From assembly GCA_964609385.1 (NCBI GenBank), contig CAZSSM010000098.1, positions 1 to 24,774 of the forward strand: a stretch of DNA of 24,774 bases, written 5' to 3'. Below the pieces are notes generated by a model that ran no database searches, was not told where the DNA came from, and worked only from the letters and a program-made list of their open reading frames with translations. The DNA is from CAZSSM01 sp964609385 (GTDB lineage Bacteria > Planctomycetota > Planctomycetia > Isosphaerales > Isosphaeraceae). How positions within the stretch are numbered: position 1 is the first letter of the stretch; every line of letters begins with the position of its first letter. Shown in pieces: positions 8,413 to 16,583 of this stretch. The translations under genes and the position numbers were made by a program.

Positions 8413-11400
8413 ATGCTCATTCTGGTGACCGTCACGCTGGTCGTCGCGGTGTTGCTGGTGTTGGCTGTCGGATGGGCGGTCCGGTCCTGGATCTCCGGGC
8501 GAGAACCGGGTGATCGTGATACCGCATCCCCAAGGGCCGATCGGGAGGCCCGGCCGGTGCCAGAGGTGCCGGTCGTCGAGGCTGCCCGTGTCACAGACCG
8601 ACAGGGTATCGACGAGGACGACGAGGACACCGAGGACGACTTCGACGAGGACGGGGAATACGCGGAAGAAGAGTACGACGACGAGGACTTCGATGAGGAC
8701 GCGGACGAGTACGACGAGGAGGAACACGACGCATTCGGGTTGCGGTTGACCCCCGTCCCTGATGGCCATGTTTGGCGGGATCCTCAGGCTGTGGCGCGGT
8801 ACGTCGAGCCGATGAAGGGGCTTGGCCTGACCGAGGTCGGATCGTTCCTGCTGGAGTTGATGGGGCCGGTTCGACTGGCCGTCTGGGCCGACGTGGAGCG
8901 ATCCGGATATGCGGTGCTCTACGAGGCCGACATGGCTCAGCGGCCTTGGGTCGACTTTGGATGTTTTTATGAAGACGGACGGACATTTACGATGTCCAGT
9001 GCCTATGCGGGCCATGAGCTGGATCATCCCGAGGGCAAGCAGCTGGTCTGGGACGTGAAGGCGGGTTCGGCGCGGCTGCACGAGCGGTTCCTGGCCGAGC
9101 GGCCCGACGGTCGGATCGAGCCGACGCCGGCCGATCCCCGAGTGTTCTCACGCTGGTTCCTCAAGGCGACGCTCGAGGACATGGCCTGGCGCGAGGGACG
9201 CGGCGGTGTCACAGAGGAAGAGATCCGCGCCGTCGCCGAGGCCTCCGGGATCGCCATCGACCAGGACGCCGTCGACCAGCTTCGGGATGAGTATGTGGAG
9301 GAGGGTCGCGGCGGCATGTTACCTCTAGGCGGCGAGGAGAGCCTGGTCGCGGCGGCGGGGGCGGGCAATCTGGCGGCGGTCCGACGGTTCCTCGATGCCG
9401 GCGAAGAGCCCGATCAGCGTGACAAGTCAGGACGTGTCGCCCTGGTGGCAGCAGCCGAGGCGGGTCAGATCGAGGTCGTCGAGGAACTGCTCAAGCTCGG
9501 CGCGTCGGTGGAGGCGCGTGAGGTCGATCCGGAGAGCCTGGATGGGTCGGACGGCCCGGCCAACCCGGCCGAAGCGATGAGTTCCGGGTTCGCCCGGCTC
9601 GCCGGGACGATGCTCGGCGTCGAGGCCGATGCGGCTGAGCCGGGCCCACCGGGCACGACCGCGCTGATGGCCGCCGCTGCGGGCGGTCACGACAGGGTGG
9701 TCCGGGTCCTCCTGGATGCAGGCGCCGACCCCTCGGCCCGCGACGACGAGAACTACAATCCCCTGAGTCTGGCCGCCGAAGGCCATGTTGCGGTGGTCCA
9801 ACAATTGGTCGACGCTGGCTCTGATCTGGATGTCCAGAGCTTCGAAGGGGCCACGCCCCTGCTGGTGGCCGTGCTGGCCGACCATCCGGAGGTCGCCCGG
9901 ATCCTCGTCGACGCCGGCGCCTCGACCGAGTCCCGAGGGCCGTTGGGCATCGGCCCGTTGACAGCCGCCCTCGATCAGGATAACCCGACGCTCTGCCAGA
10001 TCCTGCTGGATGCCGGCGCCGATCCGAATGCCCGGTCGCTGGGAGGGCCCGCGCTCCATCAGGCCATGGAGAAAGGCTGGCTTGAGGTCGTCCAGGCCCT
10101 GCTGGACGGCGGGGCCGATCCGGAGGTCCGCGACCGCGCAGGACTGACCGCCCTGATGAAGGCGGCCGCCTTGGGTCAGCTCGACCTGGTACAGCGGTTG
10201 TTGGATGCCGGCGCCAATCACCAAGCCGTTGCCGGACCGGCCCCGACGGCTCCGAGCAACCGGGGCGCCGGAGTCGACCAAGCCGCTGTGATCGAAGAGG
10301 AAAACTTCGATGGTGGCGTCGATGTCTACCACGACACTGACGATTTCGACGAAGCCGACACTGACGATTTCGACGAGGATGAGCCGGAAGACGGCGGGCT
10401 CTTCGGCCAGGCTTCGCCGCGAGGCGGCACAGCGCTACACATAGCGTCGCGGCAGGGAGCCTTGGCGATCGTCAACGCCTTGCTGACCGCTGGAGCCGAC
10501 GTCAATCGGACCGACGCGCGGGGCCGGACACCGCTCCTGCTCGCCGAGAGTGGGGGCCATCGTGACGTCGCCGATCGACTCCAAGAGGCCGGGGCCGTCG
10601 ATCGCGCTGAGGACCGCGAGCAGATCCGCCAAGCGCAACTGGTCCGGGCGGTCGCCGAGGGCGACTCGGAGCGGGTCCGGCAACTGCTCGCCGACGGGGC
10701 CTCTCCGTCGACCGTTGCTAAGGCCGCTGACGACTACCAACAGGTTGTCGCATCGTCTGGCCGAATGAACGTTCGATTCGTTGAATCGGACTTCGACATG
10801 GACATGCTAACTGGTGAGATCGAGGATGAGGAAGCGGAACGTCGGGCGCTCCGCGAGGCCGAAGGTGCCGACGAAGCGGACGAGGACGATGAGGATCCCC
10901 AAGCCCGTGGCGATCGGCCCGTCCTGATGCTGGCCGCTGAGGCCGGTCACGTCGAGGTGGTCCGGGTCCTCCTGGAGGCCGGCGCCGATCCTCAGGCGAA
11001 GGTGGAGGGTGGCATGCCCCCTTGGGATCAGACGGCCCTGCACCTGGCCGCCGCTAAGAACCGAGCCGAGGTGATCGGCATGCTGATCGAGGCCGGCGCA
11101 GCCCTGGATGCCAAGACCCGCGACATGGACGGCGGTGGCGACACGGCCCTGCACTTCGCCGCCGAAGAAGGCCACCGTGAAGCTGTCGAGGCCCTCCTGA
11201 AGGCCGGTGCACCGATCCTCCTGGAGAACGAGTCGTACCAGACCCCGATCCAACTGGCCGCGCGGTCCCAACGCATGGCTGTCCTCGGACCCTTCTTGGA
11301 TGCGCTGCGAGACCGCGAGATCCCGGTCTTCCCCGAGATGCTCGCCGCGGCGATCGAGGGTGGCTCGCCCGAGATCGTCGCACGGCTGCTGAAGGCCGGT

Positions 11401-13398
11401 GCCGATCCCAATGCCGCCGACAATCGCCAACACCGCCCCCTCGCTCTGGCCACGCGAACGTCCAGCGATCTGGTCGCCCAACTCCTCGAAGCCGGCGCCG
11501 AGGTCGACGGACGTGAGGACGAGCAGCAGGCCACCCCCCTGCTCTATGCCGTCGACGCCCGACGCGTGCCGGCCGTCGACGCCTTGCTTCAGGCCGGCGC
11601 CGACCCGAATCGAGCCGGGCTCAAGCCCGAATTCGAAGGGGACTGGGACGAGGACTCTGAGGAGCCCGAAGACGACGAACCGAAGTTCGATGGGTTTGAC
11701 TCCGATCCCGATCCCGATCCCGAAGCCGTCGAGGCCGAGCCGACTCGACTCCCGATCACGCCGTTGAGCTTGGCCGCTCGACGTGGTCACCTCAAGATTC
11801 TCAAACGTCTGATTGACGCCGGCGCTGACGTCGACGCCCGAGATTCGACGGGCAAGACGCCCCTGATCCGCGCCGCCGAGGCCGGCCGATTGGAGGTGGT
11901 CCAGCTCCTGTTGGAGGAAGGGGCTGATCGCGAGGCCCGCGACGACCGTGAGGAACGGACCGCTCTGATCTGGGCGTCGCAGGCCGGTCGGACCCGGATC
12001 GTCTCGGCCCTCTTGGAGGCCGGCGTCGACCGCGAAGCGAGTGGACGTGACGGTCGGACCGCCGCCGGACTGGCCGGGGAACTGGGCCGTCGACGCGTCC
12101 TCAAGGTGCTCGCCAAGGCGGGCGCGATGGAGGACCTTACGGCCAACCGCGAGTTGGTCCTGGCCTCGCAACAGGGTGACCTCGATGCCATGCATTCGGC
12201 GCTGGGAGCTGGTGCCGATCCAAACACCGTGATCCGTCGGCCCAAGGCCGCGCCGAGGACCGCCCTGGAGGCCGCAGCGCGCTCGGGCTCCGAGGAGGCC
12301 GTCGCCCTCCTTCTAGAGGCTGGTGCCGATCCCAGTCGAGGCCAGCCGCTGGTCCCGGCTGTCCAAGCGGGGAGTCGACCGTTGGTCGAACGACTCATCG
12401 AGGCCGGCGTCGACCCCAGCGTCGCGTCGCCGGCGGCCAACGGCCAGGATGGTCCGACGCCGCTGGGTCTTGCCGTTCTTCGACGGGCCAGCGAGCTGGT
12501 CGACGTCTTGCTGGACGCTGGTGCGGATCCGGACGGACAGACCCGGCTCATCCCGGACTTTCCGGTCTCTGAAACACCACTGATGGTCGCGGCCCGAATC
12601 AATGACGAGACCGTTGTCAAACGCCTCTTGGTCGCTGGGGCCGATCCCAACCGTCGAGTCCGCGGACGTGGGCCGTTGAGCGTCGCGGTCGATTATCATC
12701 ACAATCCCGAGGTCATCGATCTGCTCCGCAACGCCGGGGCCGAGGTCGACTCCCGCTCGCAACCCTACCTGGACGCCGCCACGCTGGTCGAGCGTTCGCA
12801 ACGACCGGAGTTTCGAGCATTGGCCGAGCGGATCGCCGAGGCGACCGGCGTGGGGCCGACCGAGTCCGGCCACCCCGAGGGTGCGATTGGCTTTCAATTG
12901 GCCGACGTGCGGGCGCTGAACAAAGCGATGTTCGCCGGGACCATCGACAATCGGCAACGCCTCCGCGAGCGTGAGGAGCGGACCGAACGCATCGACGCGC
13001 TGCACCGTCGGTTCTTCGACGAGGCGCAGCGGGCCGGCTCCTACCTCCTGATGCGGATGGACGCGCTGTCCGGCCCGGTCGGCCTGGCCCTGTTGCCACT
13101 GGCCGACAAGTACGCTGTGCTGGCCGCTCATGGGACCGCTGCGTGCAACTACGACCTGAGCAACGGTGACATCATCGCCTGGCTCCAGGAGATGGAGCGC
13201 GAGCAGCCCTGGATCCTCACCGACTGCGGGCACGATCGGATCGAGGGCCGCTTCATCGCGCCGATCCGCGACCCGGAACGGCTCGCCCGACGGATGTACA
13301 AGTTCTGTCCCGACATCGTGGACCAAGGCACCGGGGATGTCGCCAAGCTCGTCCGATCGCTCCGCGAGTCCGATCGGCTCTACTTCTGGTGGGACTGA
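8413..13398 (+). CDS. Giant membrane-anchored ankyrin-repeat protein
   Basis: This protein of 1661 residues opens with one N-terminal membrane helix (LILVTVTLVVAVLLVLAVGW), then an acidic linker (residues 66-106; 30 of 41 are Asp/Glu), a globular domain of about 200 residues (from FGLRLTPVPDGHVW), roughly 28 ankyrin units of the form TPL..AA..GH.EVV..LL.AGADP, and a C-terminal domain ending CPDIVDQGTGDV...YFWWD. That ending resembles DUF4253-type proteins, from memory. Three more acidic inserts interrupt the repeats (about 10300-10400, 10822-10910 and 11638-11745). I start at 8413 because the membrane helix begins there and GGAG lies about 10 nt upstream; a GTG at 8353 would add 20 residues. 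It is probably a protein-protein interaction scaffold, with the bulk on one side of the inner membrane. Its partner and role are unknown. It follows the DUF4435 gene by 161 bp on the same strand but looks like a separate gene. Confidence 0.9.
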   Translation: MLILVTVTLVVAVLLVLAVGWAVRSWISGREPGDRDTASPRADREARPVPEVPVVEAARVTDRQGIDEDDEDTEDDFDEDGEYAEEEYDDEDFDEDADEYDEEEHDAFGLRLTPVPDGHVWRDPQAVARYVEPMKGLGLTEVGSFLLELMGPVRLAVWADVERSGYAVLYEADMAQRPWVDFGCFYEDGRTFTMSSAYAGHELDHPEGKQLVWDVKAGSARLHERFLAERPDGRIEPTPADPRVFSRWFLKATLEDMAWREGRGGVTEEEIRAVAEASGIAIDQDAVDQLRDEYVEEGRGGMLPLGGEESLVAAAGAGNLAAVRRFLDAGEEPDQRDKSGRVALVAAAEAGQIEVVEELLKLGASVEAREVDPESLDGSDGPANPAEAMSSGFARLAGTMLGVEADAAEPGPPGTTALMAAAAGGHDRVVRVLLDAGADPSARDDENYNPLSLAAEGHVAVVQQLVDAGSDLDVQSFEGATPLLVAVLADHPEVARILVDAGASTESRGPLGIGPLTAALDQDNPTLCQILLDAGADPNARSLGGPALHQAMEKGWLEVVQALLDGGADPEVRDRAGLTALMKAAALGQLDLVQRLLDAGANHQAVAGPAPTAPSNRGAGVDQAAVIEEENFDGGVDVYHDTDDFDEADTDDFDEDEPEDGGLFGQASPRGGTALHIASRQGALAIVNALLTAGADVNRTDARGRTPLLLAESGGHRDVADRLQEAGAVDRAEDREQIRQAQLVRAVAEGDSERVRQLLADGASPSTVAKAADDYQQVVASSGRMNVRFVESDFDMDMLTGEIEDEEAERRALREAEGADEADEDDEDPQARGDRPVLMLAAEAGHVEVVRVLLEAGADPQAKVEGGMPPWDQTALHLAAAKNRAEVIGMLIEAGAALDAKTRDMDGGGDTALHFAAEEGHREAVEALLKAGAPILLENESYQTPIQLAARSQRMAVLGPFLDALRDREIPVFPEMLAAAIEGGSPEIVARLLKAGADPNAADNRQHRPLALATRTSSDLVAQLLEAGAEVDGREDEQQATPLLYAVDARRVPAVDALLQAGADPNRAGLKPEFEGDWDEDSEEPEDDEPKFDGFDSDPDPDPEAVEAEPTRLPITPLSLAARRGHLKILKRLIDAGADVDARDSTGKTPLIRAAEAGRLEVVQLLLEEGADREARDDREERTALIWASQAGRTRIVSALLEAGVDREASGRDGRTAAGLAGELGRRRVLKVLAKAGAMEDLTANRELVLASQQGDLDAMHSALGAGADPNTVIRRPKAAPRTALEAAARSGSEEAVALLLEAGADPSRGQPLVPAVQAGSRPLVERLIEAGVDPSVASPAANGQDGPTPLGLAVLRRASELVDVLLDAGADPDGQTRLIPDFPVSETPLMVAARINDETVVKRLLVAGADPNRRVRGRGPLSVAVDYHHNPEVIDLLRNAGAEVDSRSQPYLDAATLVERSQRPEFRALAERIAEATGVGPTESGHPEGAIGFQLADVRALNKAMFAGTIDNRQRLREREERTERIDALHRRFFDEAQRAGSYLLMRMDALSGPVGLALLPLADKYAVLAAHGTAACNYDLSNGDIIAWLQEMEREQPWILTDCGHDRIEGRFIAPIRDPERLARRMYKFCPDIVDQGTGDVAKLVRSLRESDRLYFWWD
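10333..10380 (+). repeat. 24-bp tandem duplication within an acidic loop
   Basis: Two consecutive 24-bp units (10333-10356 and 10357-10380) share their first 20 bases and encode DTDDFDEA and DTDDFDED. They lie inside one of the acidic inserts between ankyrin units, and suggest that the loop grew by slippage or unequal crossing-over in frame. Confidence 0.85.
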
Positions 13399-13406
13399 CG
13401 TTTTCG

Positions 13407-13438
13407 GCCCCCCGGGGCTCAGCGGTCGTCCGGGGGGC
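13407..13438. terminator. Hairpin between convergent ankyrin and M56 genes
   Basis: A perfect 9-bp inverted repeat, GCCCCCCGG (13407-13415) and CCGGGGGGC (13430-13438), has a 14-nt loop. It begins 8 bp after the ankyrin stop and overlaps the last codons and stop of the M56 gene on the other strand. There is no T tract, so it is only a candidate bidirectional terminator for these convergent genes. Confidence 0.4.
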
Positions 13439-15764
13439 GGGTGATCGCGACTTCCAGCGGACCAGTCTCGAGGTCGCCCTTCCAGTCTTCTTCGGTCGGG
13501 GCGAGCACGTTGCCATCGTCGTCGCGGAGCTGCACGATCCCCCCCACGCGATACGTCAGTCGGAGCCGGTAAGTCCCCGTCGTCGCGACGAGCATCCGCC
13601 AGGTCACGTGCTCGAAGGTGTCGGCCTGTTCCTGGCTGGAGGCGATCGCCAGGTTCCCGGCGTCGATCGCGACGGTCCGGCCCGGCTGAAGCGTGACGCG
13701 CCCCGAGAGCGTCCATCCCGTGTAGAATCGAGTCTCGAGGTCGACCGGATCCCTCCGCGCGTCTTCGACCGTCATGGGCACCTCGGACACCCAGAGCGGG
13801 GTGAAGAACGTGATGGGGCGATCGTCGACGTTCTCGATGTGGATGATCACATCAGGTTTCTCGCCATAGTCGTAGTTGCTCTTGGCCGGGGCCAGTTCGA
13901 TCGCAGCGCGAAGGCCGTCGTTCTCGGCTCCCCAAGCGAGGCGATCGTCGGGGCGTTCCCCATTGGCTTCGATCTCGAAGGACGGGGACGTGGCCTCAAC
14001 CGTTCCGGTCCAGGCATCGAGCGCATCCGAGTCAGGCCGATAGCGCTGGATCTCGTTCCGGACACGCTCCGGCATGCCATGGTAGGCCACGCGCGCCCGA
14101 TACGTCCCGGGCTCCAGCCGTTGGGACAGGATCCGCAACCACTTCGCCGGTCGGATCAGGAACCGATGGGTCTGCCCCGGCGCGATGGTCGTGACCTGGG
14201 CGCCGTCGAGGAGCAGGTTCAAGTCGATGACCTGGACATCGGGTCGGGCGACCGGACGTCCCTCGTCGTTGAAGTAGTCGATTGTGAAGAGGTAGGGACT
14301 GAAGTGGTCCGATGCGGCTCGGCCGGCCGCCTCGCCGTAGCTCGATCCGTAGCGTGTGTCGAGTAGTTCGATCGGGACATCGCTGACATTCTCCAACTCG
14401 ATGGCGAAGGCGATCTCGTCCAGTCCTCGGGACCGCAGCAGCGCTTCATCGAGTTCGACGGTCTCTTCGCTCATCGCCGAGTTGACGGGGACGACCCGGC
14501 TCCGGAGTCCGTTCATCGGGTCTCCCCAAGGGGACTCGTCGTCCATGGGAGTGGTTTCGCCGTTGGTCTCAGGACTAGGATCGACGCTCGGGCTCGCGAC
14601 GCTGGGAGCGATCGAGCCGGCTCCGACCGCGACAACGAGGATGGTGGTCGCGAGCAGGCCGCCGACGGGCGACCAGCGGTTCGGCGCGGGATCTCCGAGG
14701 GTCAGTCGTTGGACGCGGGCCAAGAGCGTGACACCTCCAGACGAGAGGGCTGGTCTCGGTGTCGCGTGGGAAGGCCGGGTCCGCTCCATGGCGAGGAGTG
14801 ACTCGACATATCGAACGCGATCCCCGCAGGCCGTCGTGGCTTGGTCGTCGCAGCAATGCTCGCGCTCGATGCGGATCTGATTTGAGATCCACCAAATTGC
14901 CGGATGGTGGAAGAACAAGGTCTCAACGATGACCTGGGCCAGATTCACGAGATAATCTTGACGCTTCAGATGGGCGACCTCGTGGTCGAGGAGGGCATCG
15001 ATCTGATCGCGGGACAACCGGTCGTCGATGCCGGTGGGCACCAGGATCAACGGGCGTCGCGCCCCGAAGACGACGGGGACATCGACGCGCGTCGACTCCT
15101 GCAAGGCGACGTGGCGCGTCACTCCAGCCCGCTCGAGGGCGTCTCGGAGCGCGTTGGTCAAGGCCGGTGGCGCTGGCGATGTGCCAATGCTCCGCAGTCG
15201 CTGAAGCGATGACCAGGAGACGAGCGTACGGACCGAGAACGTCGCGACCCCGATCAGCCAGGCGAAGACAATCCAGGGCAGCCAGGGACGGACCGTCGAG
15301 ATAAGACCGGCCTTCCACTCCGCCCCATGTGCCAAGATGTGGCGATTGCCCGCATCGACGGCGGGACGGTCTGACGGCCGGTCCGCTCCCGTGATCGGGA
15401 GCGATGTGGGGGCTGGATTGATCGGGACGGGAGGACGTTGGGGCTCGACTTGAGGTTTGGGGGCGGAGGTGGCTTGGGCGGTCGTTGTGTTCGAGGGCTC
15501 CATCGGGACGACCGATCGGGGAGACGGGATCGCCAAGGCCCATGTCAACATCGAGACCAAGACCATCGCCGCCAAGGTCGCGAGCCCGACCGCGTACCGT
15601 AACGGGGCGGGTCGTCGTCGCAAGATGCTCAGACACGACCATGACAGTAAGCCGATCGCGGTGAACTGCCAGAGGCTATGCAAGAGCATCCAACCGAGCC
15701 CGTTGAGCGCCGTGGTTGCCCAGCCGGGTCCTGCGACGGCCACGATTGTGGTGGTCATGCTCAT
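13419..15764 (-). CDS. M56-family (BlaR1/MecR1-like) membrane metallopeptidase
   Basis: This is an integral membrane zinc protease that in known pairs senses an outside signal and then cleaves or triggers cleavage of the BlaI-type repressor. Helices lie around residues 25-45, 58-80, 161-180 and 373-392. The zinc site is HEVAH (261-265) with the third ligand probably E302 in REHCCDD, located in the cytosolic loop. The C-terminal 390 residues are predicted to be periplasmic, are rich in beta-type sequence and carry no penicillin-binding serine motif (no SxxK/KTG context seen), so this is not a classic beta-lactam sensor. At 781 residues it is longer than BlaR1 (about 600). The ATG has GGGAGGT 5 nt upstream and overlaps the blaI-like stop as ATGA, so the pair is translationally coupled. 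Confidence 0.9.
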   Translation of the reverse strand: MSMTTTIVAVAGPGWATTALNGLGWMLLHSLWQFTAIGLLSWSCLSILRRRPAPLRYAVGLATLAAMVLVSMLTWALAIPSPRSVVPMEPSNTTTAQATSAPKPQVEPQRPPVPINPAPTSLPITGADRPSDRPAVDAGNRHILAHGAEWKAGLISTVRPWLPWIVFAWLIGVATFSVRTLVSWSSLQRLRSIGTSPAPPALTNALRDALERAGVTRHVALQESTRVDVPVVFGARRPLILVPTGIDDRLSRDQIDALLDHEVAHLKRQDYLVNLAQVIVETLFFHHPAIWWISNQIRIEREHCCDDQATTACGDRVRYVESLLAMERTRPSHATPRPALSSGGVTLLARVQRLTLGDPAPNRWSPVGGLLATTILVVAVGAGSIAPSVASPSVDPSPETNGETTPMDDESPWGDPMNGLRSRVVPVNSAMSEETVELDEALLRSRGLDEIAFAIELENVSDVPIELLDTRYGSSYGEAAGRAASDHFSPYLFTIDYFNDEGRPVARPDVQVIDLNLLLDGAQVTTIAPGQTHRFLIRPAKWLRILSQRLEPGTYRARVAYHGMPERVRNEIQRYRPDSDALDAWTGTVEATSPSFEIEANGERPDDRLAWGAENDGLRAAIELAPAKSNYDYGEKPDVIIHIENVDDRPITFFTPLWVSEVPMTVEDARRDPVDLETRFYTGWTLSGRVTLQPGRTVAIDAGNLAIASSQEQADTFEHVTWRMLVATTGTYRLRLTYRVGGIVQLRDDDGNVLAPTEEDWKGDLETGPLEVAITRPPDDR

Positions 15765-16150
15765 GATCGACCTCCCTTCATTTCATCGAGGAGTCGCTGG
15801 ACCTCGTCAAGTTCCTCAGGCGTCGCGGGCTTCGAGGCGAGCGCATGGAGGACCAAGCGGCTCGAAGAGCCGCCGTAGACGGTCTCTAAGAGGGCCTCGA
15901 GCATCCGTTTCTGCGTCCGTTCCTGGGAGACCGCCGGCCGGTAGATGTGGGGCGTCGCCTCTTCGTCGCGGACGACCAGCCCCTTTTCGCGCATCACGGC
16001 CAGCATCTTGACCGTCGTGGAGTAATTGGTGCCCTTGTCCGCAGCGATCCGCTGGTGGATTGCGCGGACCGGGCTCGGCCCGAGGTCCCAGAGCGCCCGG
16101 AGGACCTCCAACTCGACCTCCGTGGGTTGCGAAGACACACGCCTGGCCAT
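15761..16150 (-). CDS. BlaI/MecI-family winged-helix repressor
   Basis: This 129-residue DNA-binding repressor has an N-terminal winged helix (TEVELEVLRALWDLGPSPVR, then a recognition helix region NYSTTVKMLAVMREKG around residues 42-57) and a C-terminal dimerisation helix (RTQKRMLEALLETVYGG; PEELDEVQRLLDEM). The family represses its own operon until the partner M56 protease inactivates it. I choose the ATG at 16150 because GGAGGG lies about 8 nt upstream; an ATG at 16174 would add eight residues with a poorer site. The stop overlaps the M56 start by 4 bp. The double palindrome at 16200-16242 lies about 50-90 bp upstream and is the obvious operator. Confidence 0.95.
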   Translation of the reverse strand: MARRVSSQPTEVELEVLRALWDLGPSPVRAIHQRIAADKGTNYSTTVKMLAVMREKGLVVRDEEATPHIYRPAVSQERTQKRMLEALLETVYGGSSSRLVLHALASKPATPEELDEVQRLLDEMKGGRS

Positions 16151-16199
16151 ACCGTTGACCCTCCCTCGGCTCATCCCAACGCATCGAGTTCGTCACAGT

Positions 16200-16242
16200 A
16201 GCGAATTCGTTCGCTGATCCCAGTCTAGCGAACGAATTCGCT
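16200..16242 (-). promoter_or_regulatory. Twin-palindrome operator of the blaI-like operon
   Basis: Two 16-bp sites, AGCGAATTCGTTCGCT (16200-16215) and AGCGAACGAATTCGCT (16227-16242), are exact reverse complements with 11 bp between them. Each is itself a palindrome (AGCGAA-N4-TTCGCT), as expected for a BlaI-type dimer site, and their centres are 27 bp apart. The core differs from the TACA-N2-TGTA staphylococcal operator. The sites lie directly upstream of the repressor gene, so autoregulation is the natural reading. Confidence 0.8.
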
Positions 16243-16249
16243 TGATCAA
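16222..16249 (-). promoter_or_regulatory. Candidate sigma-70 promoter of the blaI-like operon
   Basis: Read on the minus strand, TTGATC (16249-16244) is followed after 16 nt by TAGACT (16227-16222). The right-hand palindrome fills the spacer almost exactly, and the left-hand palindrome would cover the region just after a start point near 16215. The geometry fits steric repression by BlaI-type dimers. Hexamers are only partial matches to consensus. Confidence 0.5.
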
Positions 16250-16583
16250 GGTCCGACCGTTTTCGGATCACCGATAGGGCCTCCGAGATCAGCCTGATGG
16301 GGTCCGTTTCGAGAGATTGGGCCGTTGACGTCGGACGGCCTGGCGGTCAGGAATGGGAAATGCTCTGCTTGGGGCCGGCCTTCCATCCGTTTCGTCCGCG
16401 CGGCTCGTTGGCCCGTTCGTGCGCGTCCAGGGCGGGAGGATCCGATCGGATGGGGTCGTCGGGCCCGATCCGTTAAGGTGAGGACTTCGTTAGGGGTTGG
16501 TTGCCATCGACGGTATCGCCGGTCCCGAAGCGTCCACGACTGACCGCCCGGAAACATGATGCGAAGGAAAAGGTGATCGGCCC
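16250..16583. other. Intergenic region before the MMPL-type exporter
   Basis: This gap of about 330 bp separates the divergently oriented repressor operon and exporter. I see a 6-bp inverted repeat (GGCCGT 16320-16325, ACGGCC 16335-16340) and a 12-bp palindrome ATCCGATCGGAT near 16440, but no second copy of the AGCGAA-N4-TTCGCT operator and no confident promoter. AAGGTG occurs about 10 nt before the exporter ATG. Open frames crossing it are unconvincing. Confidence 0.5.

Noticed and set aside
10807..12195. Long minus-strand open frame (462 codons) and others opposite the ankyrin gene
   Set aside because: The Gly/Leu/Gln-rich repetitive translation is the antisense image of ankyrin repeats, with no independent start signal.
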